Positions 8,734 through 17,725 of a DNA stretch of 64,000 bases are shown here, one piece after another. The stretch is taken from the NCBI RefSeq assembly GCF_963666665.1, contig NZ_OY762999.1, positions 3,506,001-3,570,000 of the forward strand, read 5' to 3'. Source of the DNA: Maridesulfovibrio sp. Lineage in GTDB: Bacteria > Desulfobacterota > Desulfovibrionia > Desulfovibrionales > Desulfovibrionaceae. The position numbers and the translations under genes are program-made. Every line of letters begins with the position of its first letter. Within the stretch, counting starts at the first letter, position 1. Under the pieces are notes generated by a model. That model was given only the letters and a program-made list of their open reading frames with translations, made no database searches and was not told where the DNA came from.

Positions 8734-10014
8734 ATGAATGTTGAGCCGTTCCTGAAGATACTCAACCGGGCCATGGGCTTAGCCCCGGATTCCTTGTCCC
8801 GTTCAGGTATAGAGCTGGCTGTCAGGGTGCGTATGCGGGAGACCGGCAGCAGTGAAGTTTCCTATCTCAGCCTGTTGCGTACCAGTGATGAGGAATTGGC
8901 CGAACTGGTTGAGGAAATAGTGGTTCCGGAAACATGGTTTTTCAGGGATAGCAAGCCTTTTGAACTGCTCTTTGAAACAGTTGCCGGACGCAGTGATGAT
9001 TTTCGGGTGCTCAGTGCACCTTGTTCCACCGGTGAGGAACCCTATTCCATAGCCATGACTCTCATGGGTGCCGGGCTGAAAAGTTTTCGGGTCGATGGGG
9101 TCGATATCAGTGAGAGGGCCCTACTCAAGGCAAGAGAGGGTATTTATGGAGATAATTCATTTCGTACTGAACTGCCCATTTATGCCCAACGGTGGTTCCG
9201 TAAATGTGAACAAGGCCGAATGCTCGCCCCGGAGATCAGGAGTTCGGTAAATTTTCATGCCGGTAATATTCTTGGCGGCTGCCTGCCCAGTGGAAGATAT
9301 GATGTTGTTTTTTGTCGTAACTTGCTGATTTATCTTGATGATAATTCAAGACGATGCTTGGCGGCATTGTTGAATGATAAGTTGAAGGATGACGGTTTGC
9401 TCTTTGTGGGCCATGCCGAGATTCTTCCGGTATTTAATGACTGGTTCACCCCGGTCAGGAAGCAGGGGGCATTTGCCTTGCGCAAGGGTAAGCGTATGGT
9501 TGCTGCACTGCTTAAACAGCCGGTCTGTCCGCAACAGGAGTGTTCCCCGAAGACTTTGTCAGGCTCTGGGACATCGCTGGCGCAAAAAACATTCATACCG
9601 GCACCGTCCTTTAAGTCTCCGAAAAAGGCCCACGGGGAAGTTAAGGCTGCTGATCTTGCTGAAATAGTAATGGAAAAGGCTGAAAGTGAGGCTCCGCCAG
9701 CCAGCTCTTCTATTGAAGAGATTAAAGTCCTCGCGGATCGTGGCCGCACGACAGAGGCTTTGAGCATGTGTAATGAATTACTCAAGCAGGCGGGACCGGA
9801 GCCGGAATTGTTTCATCTTTGCGGTCTGCTGCATGAGGCCGGGGGTAATATTTCAATGGCTGAGGAATTTTACGGTAAGGCCCTGTATCTTGAGCCGGAT
9901 CATATGGAATCGCTGGTGCACCTCGCTCTGTTGCTGGAAAACCGGGGTGATTTGCGTAAGGCCGAGATCATGCGTAACAGGGCCCGTCGGGTAGAAAAAA
10001 GGAATGAGGCCTGA
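8734..10014 (+). CDS. CheR-type receptor methyltransferase with C-terminal TPR (WspC-like)
   Basis: A SAM-dependent glutamate methyltransferase that adapts the receptors. The N-terminal alpha domain (1-75), SAM-binding segment SAPCSTGEEPYSIAM (about 94-108), VDGVDIS and DVVFCRNLLIYLD identify CheR. A proline-rich linker (about 260-325) joins it to TPR repeats (about 330-420; YGKALYLEPDHMESLVHLAL). A CheR-TPR fusion is typical of WspC, which methylates receptors lacking a pentapeptide tether, consistent with the two receptors here. 426 residues; 2 bp before the next gene. Confidence 0.93.
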   Translation: MNVEPFLKILNRAMGLAPDSLSRSGIELAVRVRMRETGSSEVSYLSLLRTSDEELAELVEEIVVPETWFFRDSKPFELLFETVAGRSDDFRVLSAPCSTGEEPYSIAMTLMGAGLKSFRVDGVDISERALLKAREGIYGDNSFRTELPIYAQRWFRKCEQGRMLAPEIRSSVNFHAGNILGGCLPSGRYDVVFCRNLLIYLDDNSRRCLAALLNDKLKDDGLLFVGHAEILPVFNDWFTPVRKQGAFALRKGKRMVAALLKQPVCPQQECSPKTLSGSGTSLAQKTFIPAPSFKSPKKAHGEVKAADLAEIVMEKAESEAPPASSSIEEIKVLADRGRTTEALSMCNELLKQAGPEPELFHLCGLLHEAGGNISMAEEFYGKALYLEPDHMESLVHLALLLENRGDLRKAEIMRNRARRVEKRNEA

Positions 10015-10016
10015 TA

Positions 10017-10673
10017 ATGCTTGAATCCTGCTGGAATACAATAGGTTATGCCGGAGACAGGTCCTGTCCGGAACTGGAGCGTTGGAGCCATTGCTATCAT
10101 TGTCCACATTTTACCCGTGCGGGGCTTTCCCTGCTGGACCGGGAACCGCCCGAAGGCTATCTGGCCGAGAATACTGAAGCCGTAGCTATTGCCAAGGAAG
10201 AGGATCAGATTGAAACTGCCGGGGCAGTGGTATTCAGAATTTCCCGTGAATGGCTCGCCCTTTCTTCACATGTTTTTGTTTCAGTTCTGGAAGAGCGCAT
10301 TGTACGTCCTGTTCCCCATCGCAACAGCAGGATGTTTCGTGGGTTGACCAGTCTTCAGGGCCAGATCATTCCGGTGGTGTCAGTGCGCGAACTTCTTGGG
10401 CTTGAAGAAGAATATCTGACTGAAGAAGAAAAAGGGTTCCGGGTATATAGCAGGTTTATCTGCGTGGACCGCGGTTTCGGACGCTGGATTTTTGCAGTGG
10501 ATGAAGTGTTCGGAGTCCACCACTATTCTCCTGATGCACTTATGGATGCCCCGGCTACCGTGGCTAAGGCCCCTGCAGCTTATACCCGCGGTCTGTTTGA
10601 AATAGATGATAAACGAATTTCACTGCTGGAAGATGAGCTTCTTTTCGAGGCTTTTAACCGCATTATCAAGTAG
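10017..10673 (+). CDS. CheW-like adaptor with cysteine-rich N-terminus (WspD-like)
   Basis: A 218-residue protein. The N-terminal 30 residues carry C5, C17, C26 and C29 in the pattern CW-x10-SCPEL-x5-HCYHCP, which I recognise from WspD proteins; the spacing could bind a metal, but that is inference. Residues about 65-215 form the CheW domain (FRGLTSLQGQIIPVVSVREL). It should be the second adaptor of the same signalling array. It lies 2 bp after cheR; the CheA gene follows after 42 bp with its own ribosome binding site. Confidence 0.9.
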   Translation: MLESCWNTIGYAGDRSCPELERWSHCYHCPHFTRAGLSLLDREPPEGYLAENTEAVAIAKEEDQIETAGAVVFRISREWLALSSHVFVSVLEERIVRPVPHRNSRMFRGLTSLQGQIIPVVSVRELLGLEEEYLTEEEKGFRVYSRFICVDRGFGRWIFAVDEVFGVHHYSPDALMDAPATVAKAPAAYTRGLFEIDDKRISLLEDELLFEAFNRIIK

Positions 10674-10715
10674 GGCGGAAATCAATGAGCAACAGCCGGA
10701 CAGGGAGAAGATAAA

Positions 10716-13577
10716 GTGACGCGAGATATGGCGGATCTTTCCATGCTGGAACTCTTTCGCATGGAGGCGGGTAACCATACCCGGGTGCTGGAAGAAGGCC
10801 TCCCCGGTCTGGCTGACGATGTCTCTCCGGAAAAATTACAGCCGCTGATTCATGCTGCCCATGCCTTGAAAGGTTCGGGTAAGATTGTGGGATTGGCTGA
10901 TGCTGTGCAGCTTTCGCAGGCTATGGAAAGCGTGCTGGATAGATGTTCCGGCTCCGGGGCTACCCTTTCCGGGCAGGCTGTTGATGCATTGCTGGCCGGA
11001 ACCCGTTTTCTGCATTCTCTTGCTGAAGTTGAGGCAGAGGGAATGGACGGCTGGCTGGAGGAAAGGTCAGGAGAGTTTAAAGAACTGCTCGCACGTCTTG
11101 AGTCTGTTGATTCTAATCCTTCTGCAGAGACTGCAACAGAAACTGATGTTCAAATCGAAGAACAAGAAGAGCAGGTAGAAGAGCCGCAAATTAATTCAGA
11201 AGAAATTGTTGAATCCGCTCCCGTACAGTCCGCCGCTCCGGTCGAGAAGGAGATACCCCTGGCAGACCTTTCCATGCTTGATCTTTTCCGCATGGAGGCC
11301 GAGAGCCATTCCCAAGCCCTTAATGCAGGACTATTGGAACTGGAAAAGGATCAGGCTCCTGACAAGGTGGAGCCACTCATGCGCGCGGCCCATTCCATGA
11401 AAGGTGCGGCCCGTATTGTAGGCTTGACCGATGCCGTGGCTCTTGCCCATGCCATGGAAGACCTGCTTGTCTCCTGCCAGAAGGGGGAGATAGTTCTCGA
11501 CTCAGGCCAGATTGATCTGCTGTTGGCATCTACGGATATTTATCGTGATGTTTCGCAGCTTGAGACAGATGCCATTCAATCCTTTTTGAGTGAACGCAAG
11601 CCGCTCATGGATCAGATGGAAAAGGCCTTGCGCGGGGATGAGGAAGCGGCACTCAAAGTCTGCTCCGAAGTCTGCCCGCAGGGAATTCCTTCATCAATCG
11701 CCGAACCTATCCCCGAGCATGCGAAGGAAGTAATAGAAGCTTTTCCGGAGCAGGGTGAGTACAAGCAGGCAGCTCCGGTTCCGGCTAAAGAAGTTCCTTC
11801 GGCCACAGAGATTCCTGCTCCTGCGCAGGGAATGCGTGCTCCTGAGGATTCAGTGGTCCGTGTTTCCGCCGGGAACCTCAACAGGCTCATGGCCCTCGCC
11901 GGGGAAAGTCTCGTTGAGTCAGGCAGACTGGGTGAGTTCGCCTCTTCACTTCTGCGAATTAAAGGCGGACACCGGGATTTGATGAAGATTCTTGAAGAGT
12001 CCTGTGAGCGCGTGAGGCATGGCGAAATTGCTGAAGATGTGGTTGGCGATATAAAGGCGGCAGTGAATGACTGTCAGGTCATGCTGGTTAAGCATATCAA
12101 TGAATTCGATCTTTATCGCAGACGCAATGACAATGTTTCCGGCAGGCTCTATCATGAGGTAATTGCCAGCCGCATGCGTCCTTTTTCCGACGGCGGACTC
12201 GGTTTTCCCCGCTTGGTCCGTGATCTGGCCCGTTCGCTGGGTAAGGAAGTGGATTTTATCATCGAAGGTGAAACAACTTCCGTGGATCGCGATATTCTTG
12301 AAAAATTGGAAGCCCCCCTCAATCATCTGATCAGGAATGCGGTTGATCACGGTATTGAGATGCCTGATGATCGTGTTTCTGCCGGTAAGCCTTCCGCCGG
12401 GACCGTTAAGATAATTGCCGGGCATCGGGCCGGAATGCTTTTTATTGAGGTCCGTGATGACGGTCAGGGTTTGGATCCGGAACGGATCAGAGCCAAGGTG
12501 GTGGAGCGCAAGCTGGCCCCGGCGCGTATGGCTGAGGAAATGAGCCGCGCTGAATTGATGGAATTTTTATTTTTACCCGGTTTTTCCACTGCCGGAAAAG
12601 TCACAGAGATATCCGGGCGTGGAGTCGGTCTGGACGTGGTTCATGCCATGGTTCAGGAGGTCGGCGGTACTGTGCGCGCCGATTCAGAGCCCGGACAGGG
12701 TATGTCTTTTTCCATGCAGCTTCCGCTGACTCTTTCCGTTATCCGCACTTTGCTGGTGAAAATTGCCGGCCAGCCTTATGCTATTCCCCTTAGCCGCATC
12801 AGCCGCATTGCTTCGATTTTCCCGGAACAGCTCAAGCTGGCCGAGGACCGCCAGTATGTCTCGCTGGACGGAGCCAATGTGGGTTTGGTGCCTGCGGCTC
12901 AGATTTTGGGTGTGCAATCGGCTCCACTTGAGCGTGACGGTCTTATGGTGGTTGTTATCAGCGACCGTATGAATAAATACGGGCTGGTGGTGGATGATTT
13001 CCTCGGTGAGCAGGACCTTGTAGTCCGTCCGCTGGACCACCGTCTGGGCAAGGTTCCGGATGTGAACTCAGTGGCTATGATGCCTGACGGCTCCCCGGTG
13101 CTTATCCTTGATGCCGAGGACCTTGTGCGTTCCATTGACAATCTCCTTTCCGGCGGCAGGCTGGGCAAGGTAGGGCTGGGATCCGCAGAAAGCGGGCCTG
13201 TACAGAAGATTCTGGTGGTGGATGATTCGCTTACTGTGCGTGAAGTGGAACGCAAGCTTCTGGTTAACCACGGCTATGAAGTGGATACGGCGGTTGACGG
13301 TCAGGATGGTCTTAACGCCGTAATTTCAGGTAACTATGATCTCGTAGTTACAGATGTGGACATGCCGCGTATGAATGGTCTGGAACTGACCAGCAGGATC
13401 AAGAGTGACCCGGACCTCAAGTCCATTCCGGTAATGATGGTTTCGTACAAGGATCGCAAGGAAGATAAGCTCCGCGGGCTTGAAGCGGGGGCGGATTATT
13501 ATTTAACGAAGAGCAGTTTTCATGATGAGACCTTGCTTTCGGCAGTTGAAGACCTCATAGGCGGTGCAGGAAAATGA
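10716..13577 (+). CDS. Hybrid CheA kinase with two Hpt domains and a receiver (WspE-like)
   Basis: A 953-residue histidine kinase. Two Hpt domains occur in tandem: H49 in HAAHALKGSGK and H226 in RAAHSMKGAAR. Each is preceded by a nearly identical segment (ADLSMLELFRMEA and ADLSMLDLFRMEA), a clear domain duplication, separated by a Glu-rich linker. Then come the ATPase domain (NHLIRNAVDHGIEMP, DDGQGLDPE, SGRGVGLDVV), a CheW-like domain and a receiver with D880. Like WspE it should phosphorylate CheB and the output regulator. Start is GTG 10716 after GGGAGAAG. It overlaps cheB by 4 bp (ATGA). Confidence 0.94.
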   Translation: MTRDMADLSMLELFRMEAGNHTRVLEEGLPGLADDVSPEKLQPLIHAAHALKGSGKIVGLADAVQLSQAMESVLDRCSGSGATLSGQAVDALLAGTRFLHSLAEVEAEGMDGWLEERSGEFKELLARLESVDSNPSAETATETDVQIEEQEEQVEEPQINSEEIVESAPVQSAAPVEKEIPLADLSMLDLFRMEAESHSQALNAGLLELEKDQAPDKVEPLMRAAHSMKGAARIVGLTDAVALAHAMEDLLVSCQKGEIVLDSGQIDLLLASTDIYRDVSQLETDAIQSFLSERKPLMDQMEKALRGDEEAALKVCSEVCPQGIPSSIAEPIPEHAKEVIEAFPEQGEYKQAAPVPAKEVPSATEIPAPAQGMRAPEDSVVRVSAGNLNRLMALAGESLVESGRLGEFASSLLRIKGGHRDLMKILEESCERVRHGEIAEDVVGDIKAAVNDCQVMLVKHINEFDLYRRRNDNVSGRLYHEVIASRMRPFSDGGLGFPRLVRDLARSLGKEVDFIIEGETTSVDRDILEKLEAPLNHLIRNAVDHGIEMPDDRVSAGKPSAGTVKIIAGHRAGMLFIEVRDDGQGLDPERIRAKVVERKLAPARMAEEMSRAELMEFLFLPGFSTAGKVTEISGRGVGLDVVHAMVQEVGGTVRADSEPGQGMSFSMQLPLTLSVIRTLLVKIAGQPYAIPLSRISRIASIFPEQLKLAEDRQYVSLDGANVGLVPAAQILGVQSAPLERDGLMVVVISDRMNKYGLVVDDFLGEQDLVVRPLDHRLGKVPDVNSVAMMPDGSPVLILDAEDLVRSIDNLLSGGRLGKVGLGSAESGPVQKILVVDDSLTVREVERKLLVNHGYEVDTAVDGQDGLNAVISGNYDLVVTDVDMPRMNGLELTSRIKSDPDLKSIPVMMVSYKDRKEDKLRGLEAGADYYLTKSSFHDETLLSAVEDLIGGAGK

Positions 13578-14587
13578 GAATTGGTATTGTAAATGATCAG
13601 GCGTCAGCAGTTGATGTACTTAAAAAAGTGACTGTGGATGCCGGGCACGAAGTTGCATGGATAGCCCATAATGGTGAAAAAGCGGTGGAAAAGTGCTGTG
13701 CAGATGTCCCGGACCTTGTATTCATGGACCTGGTTATGCCGGTGCTGGACGGCTCCGGGGCTACAAAGGAGATTATGCAGAGATGCCCCTGTCCGATTCT
13801 GATTGTTACATCCAGCATTGAAGATAATTCCACTAAGGTCTTTGAAGCTATGGGAGCTGGCGCGCTTGATGTGGTTTCCACTCCCCGTCAGGAAAATGGT
13901 TCCATAGCAGGCGAAAACGAACTTCTCGCCAAGATTTCAGTAATCGGCAAGTTGCATGGCAACAAGCACGAGAAGGCGGCTCCTAAGTCTGCACCGCAAG
14001 TGAGGATGGTACCGCCGCTGCTGGCAATTGGCAGTTCCACCGGAGGACCGTCTGCTCTGGCGACCCTGCTCGGGGCTTTGCCTGAAGATTTCCCGGCAGC
14101 CATAGCCATTGCTCAGCATGTGGACGGAAATTTTTCTGAAAATCTTGCCCAGTGGCTGGACAGCCAGACCGGGTTGAAGGTTGAGCTTGCCCGCAGCGGC
14201 ATGCTCATGCAGGCCGGAAAGGTGGTAATTGCACCCGGTGACCGGCATATGCGCATGGGGCCGGGAGGCATTGTGGAATTGTCACGTGGGGCCGGTGAAA
14301 ATATTTATGTGCCCTCGGTGGATATCCTTTTTGAAAGCCTCTGCTGTGCCGGATTCCCGTCCAATTCAGCGGCGGTCCTGCTTACTGGGATGGGCGCAGA
14401 TGGGGCAAGGGGCATGTGTGATCTCAGGAATTCCGGTTGGATGACCGTGGCGCAGGACAAGGAGTCCAGCGTTGTCTGGGGCATGCCCGGTGCGGCGGTG
14501 AAGATGGGTGCGGCAAGAGAGATTTGTTCCATCGGGGATATGGCCGGTTTGCTGGTAAGGCATTTTAAAAAACGTTTCAGGAGTTAA
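13574..14587 (+). CDS. CheB receptor methylesterase (WspF-like)
   Basis: A 337-residue response regulator-esterase that removes receptor methyl groups when phosphorylated. The receiver (1-115) has D52 in FMDLVMPVLDG. The catalytic domain (about 148-335) shows S155 in IGSSTGGPS, H182 in AQHVDG and an aspartate in GMGADGA, completing the Ser-His-Asp triad. The start MRIGIVND resembles WspF. Its ATG overlaps the CheA stop by 4 bp, and 2 bp separate it from the output regulator, so the four proteins are probably made in fixed ratio. Confidence 0.95.
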   Translation: MRIGIVNDQASAVDVLKKVTVDAGHEVAWIAHNGEKAVEKCCADVPDLVFMDLVMPVLDGSGATKEIMQRCPCPILIVTSSIEDNSTKVFEAMGAGALDVVSTPRQENGSIAGENELLAKISVIGKLHGNKHEKAAPKSAPQVRMVPPLLAIGSSTGGPSALATLLGALPEDFPAAIAIAQHVDGNFSENLAQWLDSQTGLKVELARSGMLMQAGKVVIAPGDRHMRMGPGGIVELSRGAGENIYVPSVDILFESLCCAGFPSNSAAVLLTGMGADGARGMCDLRNSGWMTVAQDKESSVVWGMPGAAVKMGAAREICSIGDMAGLLVRHFKKRFRS

Positions 14588-14589
14588 GG

Positions 14590-15777
14590 ATGACCGAAGT
14601 TAAAGAGCAATTGCTCACCGAACATAAGATCAATGTCCTACTCATTGATGACCAGCCCATGGTGGGGGAGGCTGTTCGTCGTATGCTCGCTGGCGAGGAT
14701 GACATTGATTTCCACTTTGTGAGTGACCCGACCAAGGCCATCCCCACTGCTGAGGAGCTGCAGCCGACAGTAATTCTGCAGGACCTTGTCATGCCGGAAA
14801 TTGACGGTATGACCATGGTCAAGTTCATGCGGGTAAATTCCAAGCTCAAGGATATCCCCCTCATCGTGCTTTCCACCAAGGAAGAGCCGACCACCAAGGC
14901 TGAGGCTTTTGCTCTCGGGGCCAATGATTATCTGGTCAAGCTGCCGGACCGCATTGAGTTGCTGGCCCGTATCCGCTACCACTCCAAAGGTTACATCAAC
15001 CTTTTGCAGAGGAATGAGGCTTACGAGCAGTTGCGAGAAAGCAGGGATGAGATGCGCAAGGAACTGGCTGTTGCCGCCGACTACGTTACCTCGCTGCTTC
15101 CTGATCCGCTTAAAGAAGGAGATATTCAAGCAGACTGGCGATTTATACCTTCTGCATCATTGGGGGGTGATTCCTTCGGCTATCACTGGCTGGATGATGA
15201 CCATTTTGCCATGTATCTGCTTGATGTCTGTGATCACGGGGTCGGCTCCGCCTTACTCTCTGTTTCAGCCATGAACGTGCTTCGTTCCCAAACCCTGCCG
15301 GATACGGATTTTCTCAAGCCGGACGAGGTTCTGGAAGCTTTGAATGATTCTTTCCAGATGGATCAGCAGAACAATCTTTATTTTACCATGTGGTACGGTG
15401 TTTACCGCAAATCCGACCGGACCCTGACTTATTCCAGCGGCGGACATCCTCCGGCATTGCTCATTGCTGGCGGTGAGGCAAAGCAGCTGCGTACTCCGGG
15501 GATGATTGTAGGCGGCATGCCGGATATGACCTACACCAGTGAGTCTGTAACCGTTGAACCGGGCGCGCGCTTTTTTCTCTACAGCGATGGCGTTTATGAG
15601 CTTAAAAAGGTTTCCGACGGAAAGATGTGGGAGTTCGATGAATTTGCCGGATTCATGAAAGATACTGCCGGGGAGCTCGGCAAGCCGATCGACCAGCTGA
15701 TAGCTTATACCCGTGAACTGCAGGGTGGAGAGCTTTATGAAGATGATTTTTCCATGGTGGAGTTTGTCTTTGCCTAA
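14590..15777 (+). CDS. WspR-like receiver fused to PP2C/SpoIIE phosphatase (pathway output)
   Basis: A 395-residue response regulator. The receiver (about 13-135) is strikingly like WspR: DDQPMVGEAVRRML, ILQDLVMPEIDG with D65, VLSTKEEPT and GANDYLVKLPD. WspR has a GGDEF domain next; here a short coiled coil (about 135-165) leads into a PP2C-type serine/threonine phosphatase (about 180-395). Its metal-binding acidic residues are present: D194 in LGGDSFG, D212 in LDVCDHGVGSA, D333 in YSDG and D385/D386 in EDDFSM. Expected role is phosphorylation-controlled dephosphorylation of a partner, probably a STAS-type anti-sigma-factor antagonist; no such gene is in the window. Confidence 0.93.
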   Translation: MTEVKEQLLTEHKINVLLIDDQPMVGEAVRRMLAGEDDIDFHFVSDPTKAIPTAEELQPTVILQDLVMPEIDGMTMVKFMRVNSKLKDIPLIVLSTKEEPTTKAEAFALGANDYLVKLPDRIELLARIRYHSKGYINLLQRNEAYEQLRESRDEMRKELAVAADYVTSLLPDPLKEGDIQADWRFIPSASLGGDSFGYHWLDDDHFAMYLLDVCDHGVGSALLSVSAMNVLRSQTLPDTDFLKPDEVLEALNDSFQMDQQNNLYFTMWYGVYRKSDRTLTYSSGGHPPALLIAGGEAKQLRTPGMIVGGMPDMTYTSESVTVEPGARFFLYSDGVYELKKVSDGKMWEFDEFAGFMKDTAGELGKPIDQLIAYTRELQGGELYEDDFSMVEFVFA

Positions 15778-15816
15778 AGGGTTCCGTAATTAATCGGGAA
15801 TTAAAGAGGACTGATA

Positions 15817-17655
15817 ATGAGTATCCGCAAACAGTTCATAGCCGGATGTGTGGTTTTCAGCATAGCTTTGACCGTGTCCATAATGTGGTTGGTGTCAGAT
15901 TATGCCCGTGAGACACTGATGGACCAGTTCCGGTCCAAGGCCGAAATCATGCTCCATACCATGAAGGCAGTGCGAAAGCATACCGGGGCGGTGATCCGTC
16001 CCAAGGCTACTGAAGTTCTGCCTGAAAACATGTTTGTGCCAGAGTTGCAGTCCACCTCTTTCACCGCCAACGGAGTCTTCGGGCGTATTCCTGATCTTTA
16101 CAGGCACGAGTTGCTTTTCAAGACTGCATCCACCAAGCCCCGCAACCCGGACAATCTGGCTACGACTGATGAGGCAAGCATTATTGAGGAGCTTGATGCT
16201 ATGGCCCGGGCCGGTAAAAGGCCGTTCATCGAGGAGATCCGTAATATCAATGGTATTGAGTCCTTCATTGTGGCTGAAGGGGAGGCCAACAAGCCTGACT
16301 GCATGGAGTGTCATGGCGATCCCAAAGACGCTCCCCAGTCCATGAAAAACAGATATCCGGTTAAAAATGATATGGGCTACTACCGTAAGCCGGGACGTAT
16401 TGAATGTGCCATGATTTCATCCATCCCTTTGGCTGCTATGACCGCTGCATCCAATCAGGCTCTAGGAACAGTTGTCTTTATGGGCTGCATTTTCATTGCT
16501 GTAACCCTCGGTTTTCTTCTCTTTGGATTGAACCTTATTTTCAGCCCGGTTTCCCGCATAACCGACATTGCCAAAGATATTGCCTCCGGGGATTTGAATA
16601 GAGCCAGTGTCTCTATCCGCAAGATGAAGAATATGGCTGAAGGTAAATTTTTTGCGGGCAGGATCATTCGTTCGGGCAATGAAATCGGTAATCTGGTTAC
16701 TTCTTTTGAGACTATGATTTCAGGTTTGTCAGAACTGATCGGAGAAGTTCAGTCTTCGGGTGATAATGTTTCTGTGGCCGGAAATAAGATCAGGTCTACA
16801 GCTGAGCATATTGATTCGGCGGTAAACAGGCAGGCAGCTTCCACCAATGAGGTAACTGCAACCAGTCGCCTGATCAGTAAGACTTCCAAGGAATTGGTGG
16901 AAGTGATGGCTGATGTTGCCAATAGCGCCAGCGAATCTGCCCACATGGCCGAGGCCCTGCAGGGCAATATCGAACGGCGCGAGAAATCCTTGATCAGGCT
17001 TGTTAATTCAACTGACAGTGTTGCTTCACGCTTGGCAGCTATTGATGAAAAGGCCAGCAGGATCAACCATATCGTGACAACTATCGCCAGAATCGCCGAC
17101 CAGACAAACCTGCTCTCCCTCAATGCAGCCATTGAAGCGGAAAAAGCAGGACAGTTCGGTCAGGGATTTTCCGTGGTTGCCCGTGAAATGCGCAGGCTGG
17201 CAGATCAGACGGTTATTGCCGCTGAAGATATCGAGCTCATGGTCAGGGATATGCAAACCGCGGTCAGCTCCGGAGTCATGGAGATGGAGACTTTTAATCA
17301 TGAAGTCCGCTCCAGTGTTGATGAAGTGGAGCAGATGAGTACCGATCTTGGTCAGATTGTGGAGCAGGTCCGGGTACTTAAACCCCGTTTCGTAGATGTC
17401 TCCCGCTCCATGGGCGATCAGGCTGACAGTGCGAAGCAGATCAGTGATGCCATGTCGGATTTAAGTGACTCTGCTGCCGGAACCACTGAATATCTTGAGG
17501 ATTTCAAGCGAACCGTGGCTAGTTTGAATTATACCGTTCAGAGTTTGACCGGTGCGGTTGACGGTTTCCAGACTGTTGAAGATGATTTCTTCAAAGCTAC
17601 GGATGAAAAAGAAGGCACAACCAAGGCAGAAACCGAACCGAATTCGGATAATTAA
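15817..17655 (+). CDS. Second Wsp-like receptor with Tll0287-like (DUF3365) haem-c-type sensor
   Basis: A 612-residue chemoreceptor. Membrane segments at about 8-28 and 213-240 enclose a periplasmic DUF3365/Tll0287-like domain containing a CxxCH motif (C162, C165, H166 in DCMECHGDP), so covalent haem c and redox or gas sensing are likely. HAMP and a signalling coiled coil follow, with hairpin DQTNLLSLNAAIEAEKAGQF and SGVMEMETF, closely like WspA and the first receptor. It has no CheR tether. It lies 39 bp after the output regulator behind an AAAGAGGA ribosome binding site, apparently in the same operon. Confidence 0.93.
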   Translation: MSIRKQFIAGCVVFSIALTVSIMWLVSDYARETLMDQFRSKAEIMLHTMKAVRKHTGAVIRPKATEVLPENMFVPELQSTSFTANGVFGRIPDLYRHELLFKTASTKPRNPDNLATTDEASIIEELDAMARAGKRPFIEEIRNINGIESFIVAEGEANKPDCMECHGDPKDAPQSMKNRYPVKNDMGYYRKPGRIECAMISSIPLAAMTAASNQALGTVVFMGCIFIAVTLGFLLFGLNLIFSPVSRITDIAKDIASGDLNRASVSIRKMKNMAEGKFFAGRIIRSGNEIGNLVTSFETMISGLSELIGEVQSSGDNVSVAGNKIRSTAEHIDSAVNRQAASTNEVTATSRLISKTSKELVEVMADVANSASESAHMAEALQGNIERREKSLIRLVNSTDSVASRLAAIDEKASRINHIVTTIARIADQTNLLSLNAAIEAEKAGQFGQGFSVVAREMRRLADQTVIAAEDIELMVRDMQTAVSSGVMEMETFNHEVRSSVDEVEQMSTDLGQIVEQVRVLKPRFVDVSRSMGDQADSAKQISDAMSDLSDSAAGTTEYLEDFKRTVASLNYTVQSLTGAVDGFQTVEDDFFKATDEKEGTTKAETEPNSDN

Positions 17656-17661
17656 CATAGT

Positions 17662-17697
17662 TGTAACGACTCCGTCTTAATTCGTACCATTGTTACA
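17662..17697. promoter_or_regulatory. Inverted repeat TGTAAC/GTTACA upstream of the PhoB-like gene
   Basis: Perfect half-sites at 17662-17667 and 17692-17697, centred 30 bp apart, lie in the 70-bp gap before the PhoB-like gene. They could be an operator; they do not match the classical Pho box. No terminator separates this gene from the receptor gene upstream. Confidence 0.3.
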
Positions 17698-17725
17698 GGT
17701 AAGGTCCGACCAAAAGGAGAAAAAC

